Positions 44,557-56,486 of a stretch of DNA of 64,000 nt are shown piece after piece; within the stretch, counting starts at the first letter, position 1, and each line of letters begins with the position of its first letter. Made by a program: the position numbers and the translations under genes. The stretch is taken from NCBI RefSeq assembly GCF_001636545.1, contig NZ_JFHK01000022.1, forward strand, positions 1-64,000, given 5' to 3'. A model generated the notes under the pieces. That model did not search any database. It was not told where the DNA came from and saw only the letters and a list, made by a program, of their open reading frames with translations. The DNA comes from Kosmotoga arenicorallina S304. Lineage in GTDB: Bacteria > Thermotogota > Thermotogae > Petrotogales > Kosmotogaceae.

Positions 44557-45639
44557 ATGGAAATAGGTATTTTTGGCTTGCTAATGAGCGGTAAGAGTAC
44601 CATTTTCTCATTGCTGACAGGTATTAACCCTGAAGAACATATCCACAAAAATGAGCCTTTGACAGGTGTTGCTAAGATTCACGATGAAAGGGTTGAAAAG
44701 CTTTCAGAAATATTCAAACCCAAAAAAACTACCTATGCCGCTCTTTCATTCATAGATATTCCTGGATACGATACCTCTGCAAACAGGAAAGAAAAAAACA
44801 GGATTTTTCAATTTATTCAGAATGTTGATTCAATACTGGCAATTGTAAGGGCGTTTGAAAATCCCACAGTTCCATGGCCACAAGGAGCAGAAGATCCTCT
44901 AAAACAGCTTGAAACAATAAAATCTGAATTATTGCTCAGGGATCTTGAAGTGGTAGAAAACAGACTTAATAGACTCCACGAGACAGAAAAAAAGAAAAAA
45001 CTGTCACCGGATGAATCAGCTGAAAAAGAAATCCTCGAAAAAGTCATCGAGATTCTGGAACAGGAGAAGTTCGTAAGCACTGCAGAATTAAGCGGCGAAG
45101 ATCTGAAGAAGATAGGGTCGCTTTCTTTGTTTACAGCAAAGCCTATAATTGTGGTTGCTAATATCGATGAAGACCAGTTCAGCAAAGGGAGTTACCCGGG
45201 AAAAGAGATGCTTATGAAAAACTGTACTGAAAACAATTTTGCGTATCTGGAACTCTCCGGAAAAATCGAACAGGAGTTAAATGCCCTTTCTCCGGAAGAC
45301 AGAGAACTCTTCATGGAGGATCTTGGAATTGAAGAAAGCGGGATTCAGAGGCTGTCGAAGGTTGTGTATGAGCACGTCGGACTTATCTCTTTCCTCACCG
45401 TTGGTGAGGATGAAGTCCGAGCATGGACTGTGAAAAGAGGTGCGACTGCGCTGGATTGCGCCGCTAAAGTTCATACAGACCTTGCAAAACGCTTTATCAA
45501 AGCCGAAGTAATCTCATATGAGCATTTTATGGAAGCAGGAAATATGTCTGAAGCAAAAAATAGAGGCCTGTTAAGACTTGTCGGAAGGGAAGAGGTTGTG
45601 CATGACGGCGACATCGTCCATATCAGAGCAAACGCTTAA
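44557..45639 (+). CDS. YchF/Obg-type GTPase with TGS domain
   Basis: A 360-residue P-loop NTPase of the YchF kind. The Walker A is GLLMSGKST at residues 7-15, switch region FIDIPGYDTSANRKEKNR, and the usual NKxE base-specific motif is VANIDED, as in YchF proteins that can bind ATP. A coiled-coil insert spans about 130-175. The C-terminal TGS domain starts at FLTVGEDEVRAWTVKRGAT. It is shorter and more diverged than standard YchF, so it may be a paralog. ATG 44557 follows GGGGGGAG. It heads the operon that runs through the ATP synthase. Confidence 0.8.
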   Translation: MEIGIFGLLMSGKSTIFSLLTGINPEEHIHKNEPLTGVAKIHDERVEKLSEIFKPKKTTYAALSFIDIPGYDTSANRKEKNRIFQFIQNVDSILAIVRAFENPTVPWPQGAEDPLKQLETIKSELLLRDLEVVENRLNRLHETEKKKKLSPDESAEKEILEKVIEILEQEKFVSTAELSGEDLKKIGSLSLFTAKPIIVVANIDEDQFSKGSYPGKEMLMKNCTENNFAYLELSGKIEQELNALSPEDRELFMEDLGIEESGIQRLSKVVYEHVGLISFLTVGEDEVRAWTVKRGATALDCAAKVHTDLAKRFIKAEVISYEHFMEAGNMSEAKNRGLLRLVGREEVVHDGDIVHIRANA

Positions 45640-46405
45640 GCTTTGCGATACTCACTCGCATATTTCTTTTAAACAATTCGATGGCGACAGAGATCGTATC
45701 ATTTCACAGCTAAAAGATGGTCAAATTGAGTTCATAATAGAGGTTGGGATTGATCTCGAAAGCTCAAAAAGAGCCGTTGAACTTGCGACGCGTTTCAACA
45801 GGATCTTTGCAGCAGTTGGGATCCATCCCCATGAAAGCGCAAAGGCATTACCGGAATATCTTGATGATTTTCGGGACCTTTTTGCCAATGACACCGTAGT
45901 AGCCATAGGCGAAATAGGGCTTGACTATTTTCGAAATCTATCGCCCAAAGAATTACAGAAGAAAGCCTTCATAGAGCAATTAGCACTTGCACAGGAGTTA
46001 AATCTTCCGGTGGTTGTGCATATTCGTGATGCTTACAATGACGCTTATGAGATATTGAAAAAATTCGGGGGAGGATTGAGGGGTGTTATTCATGCCTTTT
46101 CCGGTACCAAAGCGGATGCAAAGAATTTTATTGAACTGGGTTTTAAACTCGGAATTGGTGGCCCTTTGACATACCCGAAAAACAATGAACTCAGGGAAAT
46201 TGTTCGTAAATTCCCCCTTGAATACTTTTTACCCGAAACTGATTGCCCGTATTTGCCTCCTCAAAAATACAGGGGAAAGAGAAACGAACCCCTTTATGTT
46301 CGATTTATCGAAGAAACGATTGCAGAAATAAAAGGGATATCGCTTATACATTGCGGTGCTGTTTTATGTGAGAATGCGGTCAAACTTTTTAGACTTAAAA
46401 TTTAA
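45602..46405 (+). CDS. tatD: TatD-family metal-dependent DNase
   Basis: A 267-residue TIM-barrel hydrolase. Metal ligands are seen in DTHSHIS, VGIHPHES, EIGLDYF, VVHIRDA, IHAFSG and ETDCPYLPP. TatD proteins are 3'-5' DNases linked to repair of damaged DNA. The ATG at 45602 overlaps the YchF-like gene by 38 bases and has an AAGAGG site shortly before it. Confidence 0.9.
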   Translation: MTATSSISEQTLKLCDTHSHISFKQFDGDRDRIISQLKDGQIEFIIEVGIDLESSKRAVELATRFNRIFAAVGIHPHESAKALPEYLDDFRDLFANDTVVAIGEIGLDYFRNLSPKELQKKAFIEQLALAQELNLPVVVHIRDAYNDAYEILKKFGGGLRGVIHAFSGTKADAKNFIELGFKLGIGGPLTYPKNNELREIVRKFPLEYFLPETDCPYLPPQKYRGKRNEPLYVRFIEETIAEIKGISLIHCGAVLCENAVKLFRLKI

Positions 46406-46430
46406 TGTGCTTTTGAAAGGGGGTTGCTTC

Positions 46431-46775
46431 ATGGGGAAGATTGAAGAGTTCAGAAAATTCAGAGAAAAAATGAACAGGAGAATTCTTGAAACCGGTAACA
46501 TAAGCACCAAGCGCTTCTTTTCCCTTGATTCAGCTGTTTACAATGATGGAGCTCTTGATGCGAAGACGAAGGAGCTTCTCGGTCTTGTGGCTTCCATGGT
46601 ATTGAGGTGTGATGACTGTGTGACATATCATATTTTGCAATGCAAAGAGCTGGGGATTACAAGAGCGCAATTTATGGAAGCCTTTAATGTAGCCTTAATC
46701 GTTGGCGGATCAATTGTCATCCCCCATTTTAGGCGAGCAGTAGCTCTTCTCGATGAATTGGAAGGGGTAGACTGA
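46431..46775 (+). CDS. AhpD-like carboxymuconolactone decarboxylase family protein
   Basis: A 114-residue helical protein with the AhpD redox motif Cys60-x2-Cys63-x3-His67 (RCDDCVTYH). AhpD-like proteins act as thiol peroxidase partners. AAAGGGGG lies before the ATG at 46431. It is one base from polA; no link in function is evident. Confidence 0.85.
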   Translation: MGKIEEFRKFREKMNRRILETGNISTKRFFSLDSAVYNDGALDAKTKELLGLVASMVLRCDDCVTYHILQCKELGITRAQFMEAFNVALIVGGSIVIPHFRRAVALLDELEGVD

Positions 46776-46776
46776 A

Positions 46777-49470
46777 ATGGCCAGCAGATTATATCTATTT
46801 GACGGCACAGCTATTGTGTATAGAGCATATTTTGCAATTGATGTATCACTCACAAATTCAAAGGGTCAACCAACCAATGCCCTTTTTGGAACCGCAAGAA
46901 TGCTTTCTAAATTCATAAAAGAAAAAATGGAAGTTGGTGATTATGCTCTTTTCGCTTTTGACAGAAAAGAAGAAACCCACAGACACAAAATGTACGAGAA
47001 CTATAAAGCCACTCGCAAGGCAATGCCCGATGCGCTTGTATCACAACTTTCATGGATACCGGAAATAGTTGAGGGATTCGGAGTAAGATTTCTATCTATA
47101 CCAGGGCTTGAGGCCGATGACATAATAGCTACAGCTGCCACAAAATTTAGAGATCATGTAGAAGAAGTGATCATCGTCTCAGGCGATAAAGATATCCTTC
47201 AACTTGTAGATGATAAAGTGAAGGTATTGCGCTTTGTTTCCGGACTTACAGACTTTCAGGAATTTGACGTGAATAAAGTTATTGAGGTTTTCGGTTTTCC
47301 CCCATCCAAATTGCATGATTACCTTTCCCTTGTTGGGGACACTTCGGATAATATTCCGGGTGTAAGAGGGATCGGTGAAAAAACAGCTAAAGACCTTCTG
47401 AAAAAGTACGAGTCCATAGAAAATATCTATTCAAGCATAAGGCAGTTATCCCCATCTATCAGGAGAAAGCTTATTGATGGCAAGCAGTCCATGGAACTTT
47501 CAAGAAGGCTAGTGCAGCTTGTTACGAATGCTGATCTTGAGCTATCACTTGAAAGCCTTGAATACACTGGTTTGAACAAAAACAAATTGCGGGATATTTT
47601 TATGGCTATGGAGTTCTCTTCTTTGATAAAAGAATTTGGCTTGTATTCAAACGCTGAAGAGGAAAAGAAGAGTGGGGAACAAGAATACAAGCTAATTTCT
47701 TCCCCTGAAGAATTCGAAGGGTTTTTGAAGCAATTGAATGAATGCTCCCTGGTATCGATTGACTTTGAGACGACTTCATTAGATCCTCACCAGGCAGAAA
47801 TTGTTGGCATCTCTTTTTCCTTTGAAGAAGGAAAGGGCTATTACCTTCCTGTTGGCCACGACACCCAGCAGTGGCAACCCGACCTAAAAGAAGTAATAAA
47901 GACCCTGAGAAGTTCGCTTTCCAATTCGGGGATAAAAATCGTTGGGCAGAACCTTAAATATGATTATGAGATAATGATCAAAAAGGGTATTCGCCCTGTG
48001 GAACCACACTTTGATACCATGATAGGAGCTTATTTGCTAAACCCTGATTCCAGACGCTTTAACCTCGATGACCTTGCACTGAAATATCTGGGATATAGAA
48101 CCCAAACCTTCGAAGAACTCATGGAAAAAAACAGGATAGTGGATGATATTTCAAAAATTCCTCCAGAAGAAGCGGCGCATTACTCGATTGAAGATGCGGA
48201 TGTGGCTTTGAGACTATACAGAGTTCTTTCAAAAAAGCTATATGAAACAGGTCTCGACAGAGTAATGCAGGAGATAGAAATGAAGCTCATCCCGGTTCTG
48301 GCGGACCTTGAGCTTAATGGAGTTTACGTTGATACTGAAAGGTTAAAGGAGCTCTCGATAAGCTATCAGGAAAAACTTGATAGGATATTGAAAGAACTCT
48401 TTGAACTTACCGGCGAAAGTTTTAATCCCAATTCCCCTTCGCAGGTATCTAAGGTTCTTTTTGACAAACTTGGTTTAAAACCACCAAGGAGAACTAAACA
48501 GGGTTCTTATTCTACAAGCGCAGATGTGCTGGAGTCTCTGGCTGAGGAGCATCCTGCGGTTGAAAAGTTGCTTGAATACAGGAAATATCAAAAACTCAAA
48601 TCCACTTATCTGGATGCATTGCCAAAACTTGTTAATCCCATCACAGGAAGAATTCATACCAGCTTTCATCAAACAGGCACAGGAACAGGACGGCTGTCCA
48701 GCAGTAATCCAAATGTCCAAAACCTCCCGATAAAGGATGATGCCGGGAAAGAAATAAGGAACTGCGTCGTTCCCCAAAAAGACGGTTGGAAAATAGTCAG
48801 CGCAGATTATTCACAAATAGAATTGCGGGTACTTGCTCATTGTAGTGGCGACGAACAGCTCATAGAAGCTTTCAAGCTTGAAGAAGATATCCACTCTCTT
48901 ACGGCTTCACGCCTTTATGGTATCTCCCAGGATTCGGTCACTGAAGAAATGAGAAAAGTCGGAAAGATGGTAAATTTTGCAATCATATATGGTATTTCGC
49001 CTTATGGTCTTGCAAAAAGACTTAAGATTTCTTCTAAAATAGCCGAAAACATGATTTCAAATTATTTCAGCGCTTATCCTGGTGTGAGAAAATACATACA
49101 CGAAACCATCGAAAAGGCCCGTGAAGAAGGGTATGTAACAACTCTCTTTGGTAGAAGGCGAGAAATCCCCCACTTCCGTACGAGAAACAAAACACGAATT
49201 CAGGAAGGTGAGAGGATTGCTGTCAATACACCAATTCAGGGGACAGCAGCAGACATAATGAAAATTGCCATGATTAACGTTGATAGGCTTGTTAAAGAAG
49301 AAAAGCTTAAAGGCTTCGCAATCTTGCAGGTACATGATGAACTTGTTTTTGAAGTCCCGGAAACAGAGGTTGATAGGATTTGTGATATCCTTCGAAAAGG
49401 AATGAGTGAAGGTTTCGACCTGAAAGTACCTTTGAAGGTTGACATAAGCATAGCCGACCATTGGGCATGA
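46777..49470 (+). CDS. polA: DNA polymerase I
   Basis: An 897-residue polymerase for repair and Okazaki fragment processing. Three domains follow each other: 5'-3' exonuclease (about 1-290, with LEADDIIATAA and GDTSDNIPGV), 3'-5' exonuclease (DFETTSL near 329, NLKYDYE and YSIEDADVAL), and the polymerase (DYSQIELRV near 676, the O-helix line RKVGKMVNFAIIYG, and VHDEL near 853). All proofreading residues are present, as in Thermotoga and unlike Taq. It lies directly before the ATP synthase genes. Confidence 0.96.
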   Translation: MASRLYLFDGTAIVYRAYFAIDVSLTNSKGQPTNALFGTARMLSKFIKEKMEVGDYALFAFDRKEETHRHKMYENYKATRKAMPDALVSQLSWIPEIVEGFGVRFLSIPGLEADDIIATAATKFRDHVEEVIIVSGDKDILQLVDDKVKVLRFVSGLTDFQEFDVNKVIEVFGFPPSKLHDYLSLVGDTSDNIPGVRGIGEKTAKDLLKKYESIENIYSSIRQLSPSIRRKLIDGKQSMELSRRLVQLVTNADLELSLESLEYTGLNKNKLRDIFMAMEFSSLIKEFGLYSNAEEEKKSGEQEYKLISSPEEFEGFLKQLNECSLVSIDFETTSLDPHQAEIVGISFSFEEGKGYYLPVGHDTQQWQPDLKEVIKTLRSSLSNSGIKIVGQNLKYDYEIMIKKGIRPVEPHFDTMIGAYLLNPDSRRFNLDDLALKYLGYRTQTFEELMEKNRIVDDISKIPPEEAAHYSIEDADVALRLYRVLSKKLYETGLDRVMQEIEMKLIPVLADLELNGVYVDTERLKELSISYQEKLDRILKELFELTGESFNPNSPSQVSKVLFDKLGLKPPRRTKQGSYSTSADVLESLAEEHPAVEKLLEYRKYQKLKSTYLDALPKLVNPITGRIHTSFHQTGTGTGRLSSSNPNVQNLPIKDDAGKEIRNCVVPQKDGWKIVSADYSQIELRVLAHCSGDEQLIEAFKLEEDIHSLTASRLYGISQDSVTEEMRKVGKMVNFAIIYGISPYGLAKRLKISSKIAENMISNYFSAYPGVRKYIHETIEKAREEGYVTTLFGRRREIPHFRTRNKTRIQEGERIAVNTPIQGTAADIMKIAMINVDRLVKEEKLKGFAILQVHDELVFEVPETEVDRICDILRKGMSEGFDLKVPLKVDISIADHWA

Positions 49471-49480
49471 AGTGATAAAA

Positions 49481-49768
49481 ATGAAAAAAAAGTTAATCAA
49501 TTTCAAAGAACTCGGAATGCTGAACATCGTTTTTCAGTTCGGTATTGTAGTACTTTCAAACGTTTTTGTTGGGGGCCTTATTGGCTATTTGTTAATGAAA
49601 TATGCCAATATGGGGAAATTCTGGCTAATACTTTTCCTCATGCTCGGGATTTTTTCTGGGTTGTATCAGGGCATCAAGTATTTGCTGAAAGAAGCTGAGA
49701 AATATGAAAGATCTAACAAAGATGGCGATAAAGGAAACAACGGCACTGACAATTCTGGCACTCGCTGA
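49481..49768 (+). CDS. AtpZ/AtpI-like small membrane protein of the ATP synthase operon
   Basis: A 95-residue protein with two hydrophobic helices (about 15-40 and 45-68) and a charged tail, the layout of AtpZ/AtpR assembly proteins. ATG 49481 is used; a GTG at 49472 is possible. Neither has a strong ribosome binding site. It overlaps the next gene by 65 bases. It may help ion (magnesium or calcium) supply or c-ring assembly. Confidence 0.65.
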   Translation: MKKKLINFKELGMLNIVFQFGIVVLSNVFVGGLIGYLLMKYANMGKFWLILFLMLGIFSGLYQGIKYLLKEAEKYERSNKDGDKGNNGTDNSGTR

Positions 49769-50060
49769 AATGATATTTCTTTTTCCCTTTATCAAGGATG
49801 GTATACTTGGGATTCTTTATGGGAGTGCTTTCTCAATTACGAGCTGGTGGCTCATGGTGAAGGACGTTAAATCCTTTGTCAAAAAGGGGGCTTTATTTAA
49901 ATACGGTTTCCTGTTAAGATATTTCTTGTATGCGGTCGGTATGGGAACAGCAATTTTTTATGGCAATCGCTTTTTTGTCGGAACTGTTCTCGGGATTCTA
50001 AATTTGAAATTCTCGCTCTTTATTTTTGGGAGGTGGTTGAGTGAAAATACAACTAACTAA
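49704..50060 (+). CDS. atpI: AtpI-like ATP synthase subunit I
   Basis: A 118-residue protein with four hydrophobic segments, typical of AtpI, which assists c-ring assembly. The sequence is weakly conserved, so the call rests on the layout and on its place between AtpZ and AtpB. It overlaps atpB by 20 bases. Confidence 0.7.
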   Translation: MKDLTKMAIKETTALTILALAEMIFLFPFIKDGILGILYGSAFSITSWWLMVKDVKSFVKKGALFKYGFLLRYFLYAVGMGTAIFYGNRFFVGTVLGILNLKFSLFIFGRWLSENTTN

Positions 50061-50883
50061 ATTCGATAAAGTCTTCCTCAGCTTGATCATCGTAGGATAT
50101 GCAATAATCATGATTTACATATTGTCCACCGGTTATCAATTCCCGAAATTGGGTGAAGATGTTGGCCAAAGATGGATTTACCAGCTTCCCTTTGGAGATT
50201 CTCTTTTTAGCAGAATTAATCCGATGACTATTTTTATGAGCTGGGTTATAATGATAGTCCTGATTGCATTTGCGGCTTCGATAAAGGTATTTGAAATTAT
50301 TCCCGGAAGAAAGCAGAGCTTAATTGAAATGCTTCTTGACTACCTGCTGGAGCTTACAAAAGATGCTGTTCCAAAAGAAGAATTCATACGACCAACCTTT
50401 AATATTGCTGCTACGCTTTTTCTGTTCATCTTCATTGCTAATGTAATAAGCGGATTTCCGGGAATTCAAGCCGTCCCTAAAAACGGTGGGGTAGTATTCA
50501 CGATATTTGAAGATACCTGGTACACCCCTACTTCTGATTTAAACACAAATGCAACGTTCGCAGTAATGATATTATTTATCAGCCACGCTTTTGCAATAAA
50601 GGCTAAGGGTTTTGGAAAATGGTTTAAAGGTTTCTTTGAACCCTCTCCTATAATGTTTCCAATGAACCTTATAGGTGAGCTTGCGAAGCCAGTTTCACAC
50701 TCTTTGAGGTTATTTGGCAACATTATGGGCGGTGGATTGCTTGTGTTGATTATTAGCTATCTCACCAAATATTTTTTAATGCCCACCTTTTTATGGGGAT
50801 TTTTTGGAATCTTTGTAGGCACTATTCAAGCTCTTGTTTTTACGATTCTTGCAATTGCATATATTGGCTCAGTAATAGAATAA
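50041..50883 (+). CDS. atpB: ATP synthase F0 subunit a
   Basis: A 280-residue membrane stator protein. The essential arginine is Arg223 in HSLRLFGNIMGG, which faces the c-ring carboxylates; ELAKPVS precedes it. The GTG start follows GGGAGGTGG. Together with the c-ring it forms the ion channel. Confidence 0.94.
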   Translation: MKIQLTKFDKVFLSLIIVGYAIIMIYILSTGYQFPKLGEDVGQRWIYQLPFGDSLFSRINPMTIFMSWVIMIVLIAFAASIKVFEIIPGRKQSLIEMLLDYLLELTKDAVPKEEFIRPTFNIAATLFLFIFIANVISGFPGIQAVPKNGGVVFTIFEDTWYTPTSDLNTNATFAVMILFISHAFAIKAKGFGKWFKGFFEPSPIMFPMNLIGELAKPVSHSLRLFGNIMGGGLLVLIISYLTKYFLMPTFLWGFFGIFVGTIQALVFTILAIAYIGSVIE

Positions 50884-50894
50884 TTTTTTTATAA

Positions 50895-51152
<258 letters not shown>

Positions 51153-51183
51153 ACCACCCACCCCGAAAGAAGGGGGTAGAAAT

Positions 51184-51669
51184 ATGATTGAACTGAACCT
51201 AACATCACTGATACAGTTGCTGAATTTTCTCGTTTTGTTTTTTGTCCTTAAAAAGCTCCTCTTTGATAGGTTTTTTGATATTGTCGACAAGAGAAAAGAA
51301 TTGGTAAAGAGTGAGCTTGAAAAAGCTGAATCTTTAAGGAAAGAAGCAGAAAAATACAAGGCTGAGCATCAAAAGGAGCTCTCAGAAGCCCACGAAAAGG
51401 CTGCTATGATCGTTGCAGCAGCAGAAAAGCAAGCAGAGAAAATTCTATTTGATGCAAAGGATAAAGCAAAAGCAGAAGCTGCTCGCATTCTAACAACAGC
51501 CGAAGCACAAATAGTGCAGGAGAGAGAAAAGGCAATGGGTGAAATCCAGAGCGTGGTTATTGCAACAGCAGTAGAAATCGCTCTAAGGATTCTGGGAAAG
51601 GAAATGGACGAAGAAGCCCGAAGGCACTATACAAAAAAGGTCATGGAAAATCTGGGTGATATGAGATGA
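51184..51669 (+). CDS. atpF: ATP synthase F0 subunit b
   Basis: A 161-residue stator stalk: one N-terminal hydrophobic helix (about 5-27) followed by a long, alanine- and lysine-rich coiled coil. Only one b-type gene is present, as in most bacteria. It overlaps atpH by four bases. Confidence 0.92.
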   Translation: MIELNLTSLIQLLNFLVLFFVLKKLLFDRFFDIVDKRKELVKSELEKAESLRKEAEKYKAEHQKELSEAHEKAAMIVAAAEKQAEKILFDAKDKAKAEAARILTTAEAQIVQEREKAMGEIQSVVIATAVEIALRILGKEMDEEARRHYTKKVMENLGDMR

Positions 51670-52193
51670 AATATTCTCCAACAGTTGCATACCGATATGC
51701 AAAAGCTCTCTTTCTTAGTGCGGGTCCTAACAGAGAAGAGTTAGTCGAATCATTGGGTATAGCAGCTAAATTAGTTGAAAATTCTGTGATTAGGGAGATT
51801 ATTCTGGATCCTACTTTATCCAGAAAAAAAGCATCGAAGATTTTGGTGAAACTACTCCCAGAAGCTCCTGAAACAATCATACGTTTTGTCGAAGTGTTGG
51901 CTGATAGGCGTAGGCTATCTTATTTACCTTATATACTCAAAAGCTACAAGGCGCTTCTTGCCGAAGCAAAACGAGAAATCGAAGTAAACGTGGAAACTCC
52001 TATCGAGCTTTCAAGTGCTGAATATAAAAGCCTTAGAAAGTTCATAATCAAAGAAACAGGAATGGAACCGAGCTTCAAAACGCAAATCAATCCAGACCTT
52101 ATTGCCGGTATGATATTGCGTTTTGGGGATAAAATAGTTGATATGAGTATATCGGGAAGACTCAAAAGGATTAGACAAGGTATTGGCAGCTAA
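51666..52193 (+). CDS. atpH: ATP synthase F1 subunit delta
   Basis: A 175-residue OSCP/delta subunit that ties the b stalk to the F1 head. The N-terminal line VAYRYAKALF and the C-terminal segment PDLIAGMILRFGDKIVDMSISGRL are typical. It starts inside atpF. Confidence 0.92.
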   Translation: MKYSPTVAYRYAKALFLSAGPNREELVESLGIAAKLVENSVIREIILDPTLSRKKASKILVKLLPEAPETIIRFVEVLADRRRLSYLPYILKSYKALLAEAKREIEVNVETPIELSSAEYKSLRKFIIKETGMEPSFKTQINPDLIAGMILRFGDKIVDMSISGRLKRIRQGIGS

Positions 52194-52216
52194 AATGAAC
52201 CACTGGAGGTGGTTGA

Positions 52217-53725
52217 GTGAAAATCAGTCCCTCGGAAATTACGAGAATTATTGAAACCCAAATCAAAGATATAGACAAAGAAATTGATTATTTCGAATCC
52301 GGAAAAGTTATTCAAATCGGTGACGGTATCGCCCGTGTTTACGGGTTAAAAGGTGTCATGTCAAGTGAACTCGTTGTATTTGAAAACGGTGTTTACGGCA
52401 TGGCTCTAAACCTCGAAGAAGACAACGTTGGTATTGTTATTCTTGGTGAGTATAAAGAAATTAAGGAAGGGGATCTTGTAAAAAGGACCGGAAGAATAAT
52501 GCAAATACCGGTAGGAATGGAATTGCTCGGTAGAGTGGTAAACCCGCTTGGTATTCCATTAGACGGTCAAGATCCCATAAATGGAAAGGAATTCAGGCCT
52601 ATAGAGGTTAAGGCACCGGGAGTTGTTTTGAGGAAGCCCGTCGACACTCCGCTCCAAACGGGAATAAAAGCAATTGACTCCATGATTCCCATAGGTAGAG
52701 GCCAGAGAGAGCTGATTATAGGCGACAGACAAACAGGGAAAACCGCAATTGCTGTTGACACTATTATCAACCAAAAAGGCCAGGATGTTTATTGTATTTA
52801 CGTAGCCATCGGACAAAAATCTGCAGCTCTTGCTAAAATAATCGACAAACTAACGGAAACTGGCGCTATGGAATACACCACAATAGTCGTTGCTTCAGCC
52901 AGCGACCCTTCTGCACTCGCTTACCTTGCGCCTTATGCTGGAGCAGCGATGGCGGAGCATTTTATGTACAACGGTAAAGATGCTCTGGTGATTTACGATG
53001 ACCTCTCAAAACATGCAGCGGCATACAGAGAGCTTTCCTTGCTCCTCAGGAGACCTCCGGGACGTGAAGCCTATCCTGGTGACGTCTTTTACCTGCATTC
53101 GAGGCTTCTGGAGAGAGCAGCGAGGTTGAATGAAGAACACGGCGGAGGATCTTTTACAGCGTTACCAATTATAGAGACTCTTGCAAATGACGTTAGCGCT
53201 TATATTCCCACAAACGTCATTTCGATTACCGATGGGCAGATTTATCTTGACCCCAATCTCTTTTATGCTGGAAATCGTCCTGCTATAAATGTTGGCCTTT
53301 CAGTATCCAGAGTTGGAGGTTCAGCTCAAATAAAGGCGATGAAAAAGATTGCTGGAAGTTTGAGGCTTTATCTTGCTCAGTACAGGGAATTATTGACCTT
53401 TGCCCAGTTTGCAACGGATCTGGACCAGGCGACTCAGAACCAGCTCATAAGAGGCGAAAAGCTGACAGAACTTCTGAAGCAAGGGCAGTATACCCCGATG
53501 CCTGTTGAGGAACAGATTGTGGTTTTATATGCCGGAACAAAGGGTTTTCTTGATGATATTCCTACCGAAAGAATTCTTGCTTTTGAGAAAGCACTTCTTC
53601 AAAGCATGAGAGATGAACATCCAGATGTGCTTCTAAAAATCAGGGAGGGAAAGGACCTTACAGAAGAGATCGAAAAGAGTCTCGCGGCAGCCATTGAAGA
53701 TGTTAAAAAGTCCTTCCTGAGCTGA
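52217..53725 (+). CDS. atpA: ATP synthase F1 subunit alpha
   Basis: A 502-residue non-catalytic nucleotide-binding subunit. Walker [10 protein letters not shown] lies near residue 169; the family signature [14 protein letters not shown] is present. The GTG start follows GGAGGTGG. Confidence 0.96.
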   Translation: MKISPSEITRIIETQIKDIDKEIDYFESGKVIQIGDGIARVYGLKGVMSSELVVFENGVYGMALNLEEDNVGIVILGEYKEIKEGDLVKRTGRIMQIPVGMELLGRVVNPLGIPLDGQDPINGKEFRPIEVKAPGVVLRKPVDTPLQTGIKAIDSMIPIGRGQRELIIGDRQTGKTAIAVDTIINQKGQDVYCIYVAIGQKSAALAKIIDKLTETGAMEYTTIVVASASDPSALAYLAPYAGAAMAEHFMYNGKDALVIYDDLSKHAAAYRELSLLLRRPPGREAYPGDVFYLHSRLLERAARLNEEHGGGSFTALPIIETLANDVSAYIPTNVISITDGQIYLDPNLFYAGNRPAINVGLSVSRVGGSAQIKAMKKIAGSLRLYLAQYRELLTFAQFATDLDQATQNQLIRGEKLTELLKQGQYTPMPVEEQIVVLYAGTKGFLDDIPTERILAFEKALLQSMRDEHPDVLLKIREGKDLTEEIEKSLAAAIEDVKKSFLS

Positions 53726-53735
53726 AGGTGGTATT

Positions 53736-54578
53736 GTGAGTAAAGGGAAGTTACGTGCAATAAAGAAAAGAATAGAGTCTACAGAATCAACTATGCAAAT
53801 CACACGGGCTATGGAGATGGTTGCCCGTGCGAAGATAAAGAAAATTGAAAAATCTCTCGCCTTTGTCAGGGAATATGAGGCCATTTTGCGAAAAAACCTT
53901 TCTATTGTTAGTTCAGCAGTAGATGAACTTGTTCTCTTCAGCGGTGAAGGGGATTTGTTGCTCGTTGTAACCGCTGATATGGGTTTGTGTGGAGCCTTCA
54001 ATAGCGAAATTCTGAGATTGGCTGACGAAACCCTGGATAGAGAGAAGGATAAAATAAAAGCTATTGTAACAGTGGGCAGTAAGGCTGAGCAATATTTCAA
54101 GGATTCACCATTATACAAAGATAGCTTTTCGCGGTTTTATGATGTGCCTGATCCCGATGAAGCGACTATTATCTGGAACAGGATTTATGAACTAATGGCC
54201 GAAAATGCTCTTTCCGGGCTGAAAATCATTTACAGTCGCTTCAAAAATCCCATGGTACAGCTTCCAACTATTAAGAAGGTTCTGCCTTTTGAAGCTGACG
54301 ACATACCTGAACGCAAAGAATTTTATGATTTTGAGCCCGGAAGCGGTGATTTATACAAAGAATTGCTTGAGTCATGGGTTACAGGCGCTGTACTCCTTGC
54401 GACATATGAAACAAAAGTAGGGGAATTATTCGCAAGACAAAATGCTATGAAGAACGCTACTGAAAATGCACAAAAAATGATAGAACAGCTCACCCTTGTG
54501 AGGAACAAAGTGCGCCAGGCAACTATCACCCAGGAGATCATAGAGGTCGTAAATGGCGCAGAGGCATTAAAAGGTTAA
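53736..54578 (+). CDS. atpG: ATP synthase F1 subunit gamma
   Basis: A 280-residue central rotor stalk. The N-terminal helix has RIESTESTMQITRAMEMVARAK, here noted only by its TMQITRAM core; the C-terminal helix has NATENAQKMIEQL and ITQEIIEVVNGAEAL. The GTG start lies ten bases after atpA. Confidence 0.94.
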   Translation: MSKGKLRAIKKRIESTESTMQITRAMEMVARAKIKKIEKSLAFVREYEAILRKNLSIVSSAVDELVLFSGEGDLLLVVTADMGLCGAFNSEILRLADETLDREKDKIKAIVTVGSKAEQYFKDSPLYKDSFSRFYDVPDPDEATIIWNRIYELMAENALSGLKIIYSRFKNPMVQLPTIKKVLPFEADDIPERKEFYDFEPGSGDLYKELLESWVTGAVLLATYETKVGELFARQNAMKNATENAQKMIEQLTLVRNKVRQATITQEIIEVVNGAEALKG

Positions 54579-56030
<1,452 letters not shown>

Positions 56031-56031
56031 C

Positions 56032-56454
56032 GTGTCTCTTAATGTAAAAATACTGACGCCTTATGGAATAAAGTGGAGTGGTATGGCTGAATACCTTTCC
56101 TTCAGAACGATTGAAGGAGGCATGGGTGTTTTGCCAAAACATGCTCCCTTGCTGGTCAAATTGTCCGTCGATTTAGTAGAGATAAGAACCTCTGAAGGTG
56201 CCAGGCTTGTTTTTGTAATTCATGGTGGATATCTTTTAAACACGCGCGAAGGTGCAACAATAGTTGCTGATGCCGTTGAAAAGCCCGAAGACATAGACAT
56301 CCATCGCGCAGAAGAAAAAATGTCAAGAGCCAGGGAAATACTGAAAATTGAAAAGGATGCAAGAGAAAGGGCGCGAATCGACGCAAAGCTTCAAAGGCAT
56401 ATGCTTAGAATCAGGGTATTCAAAGAAAGAGTGCATGGAAGCGGTACAAAATAA
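56032..56454 (+). CDS. atpC: ATP synthase F1 subunit epsilon
   Basis: A 140-residue central stalk protein with an N-terminal beta sandwich (GGMGVLPKHAPLL, VIHGGYLL) and two C-terminal helices rich in Arg and Glu. The GTG at 56032 is one base after the atpD stop and follows GGAGGG by seven bases. Confidence 0.9.
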   Translation: MSLNVKILTPYGIKWSGMAEYLSFRTIEGGMGVLPKHAPLLVKLSVDLVEIRTSEGARLVFVIHGGYLLNTREGATIVADAVEKPEDIDIHRAEEKMSRAREILKIEKDARERARIDAKLQRHMLRIRVFKERVHGSGTK

Positions 56455-56486
56455 AATAAGCGAGGCCTAAGGGTCTCGCTTATTTT
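56453..56486. terminator. Bidirectional terminator between atpC and plsY
   Basis: AAATAAGCGAG pairs with CTCGCTTATTT, with A and T runs outside on both strands. The stem overlaps the last codons of plsY. Confidence 0.9.
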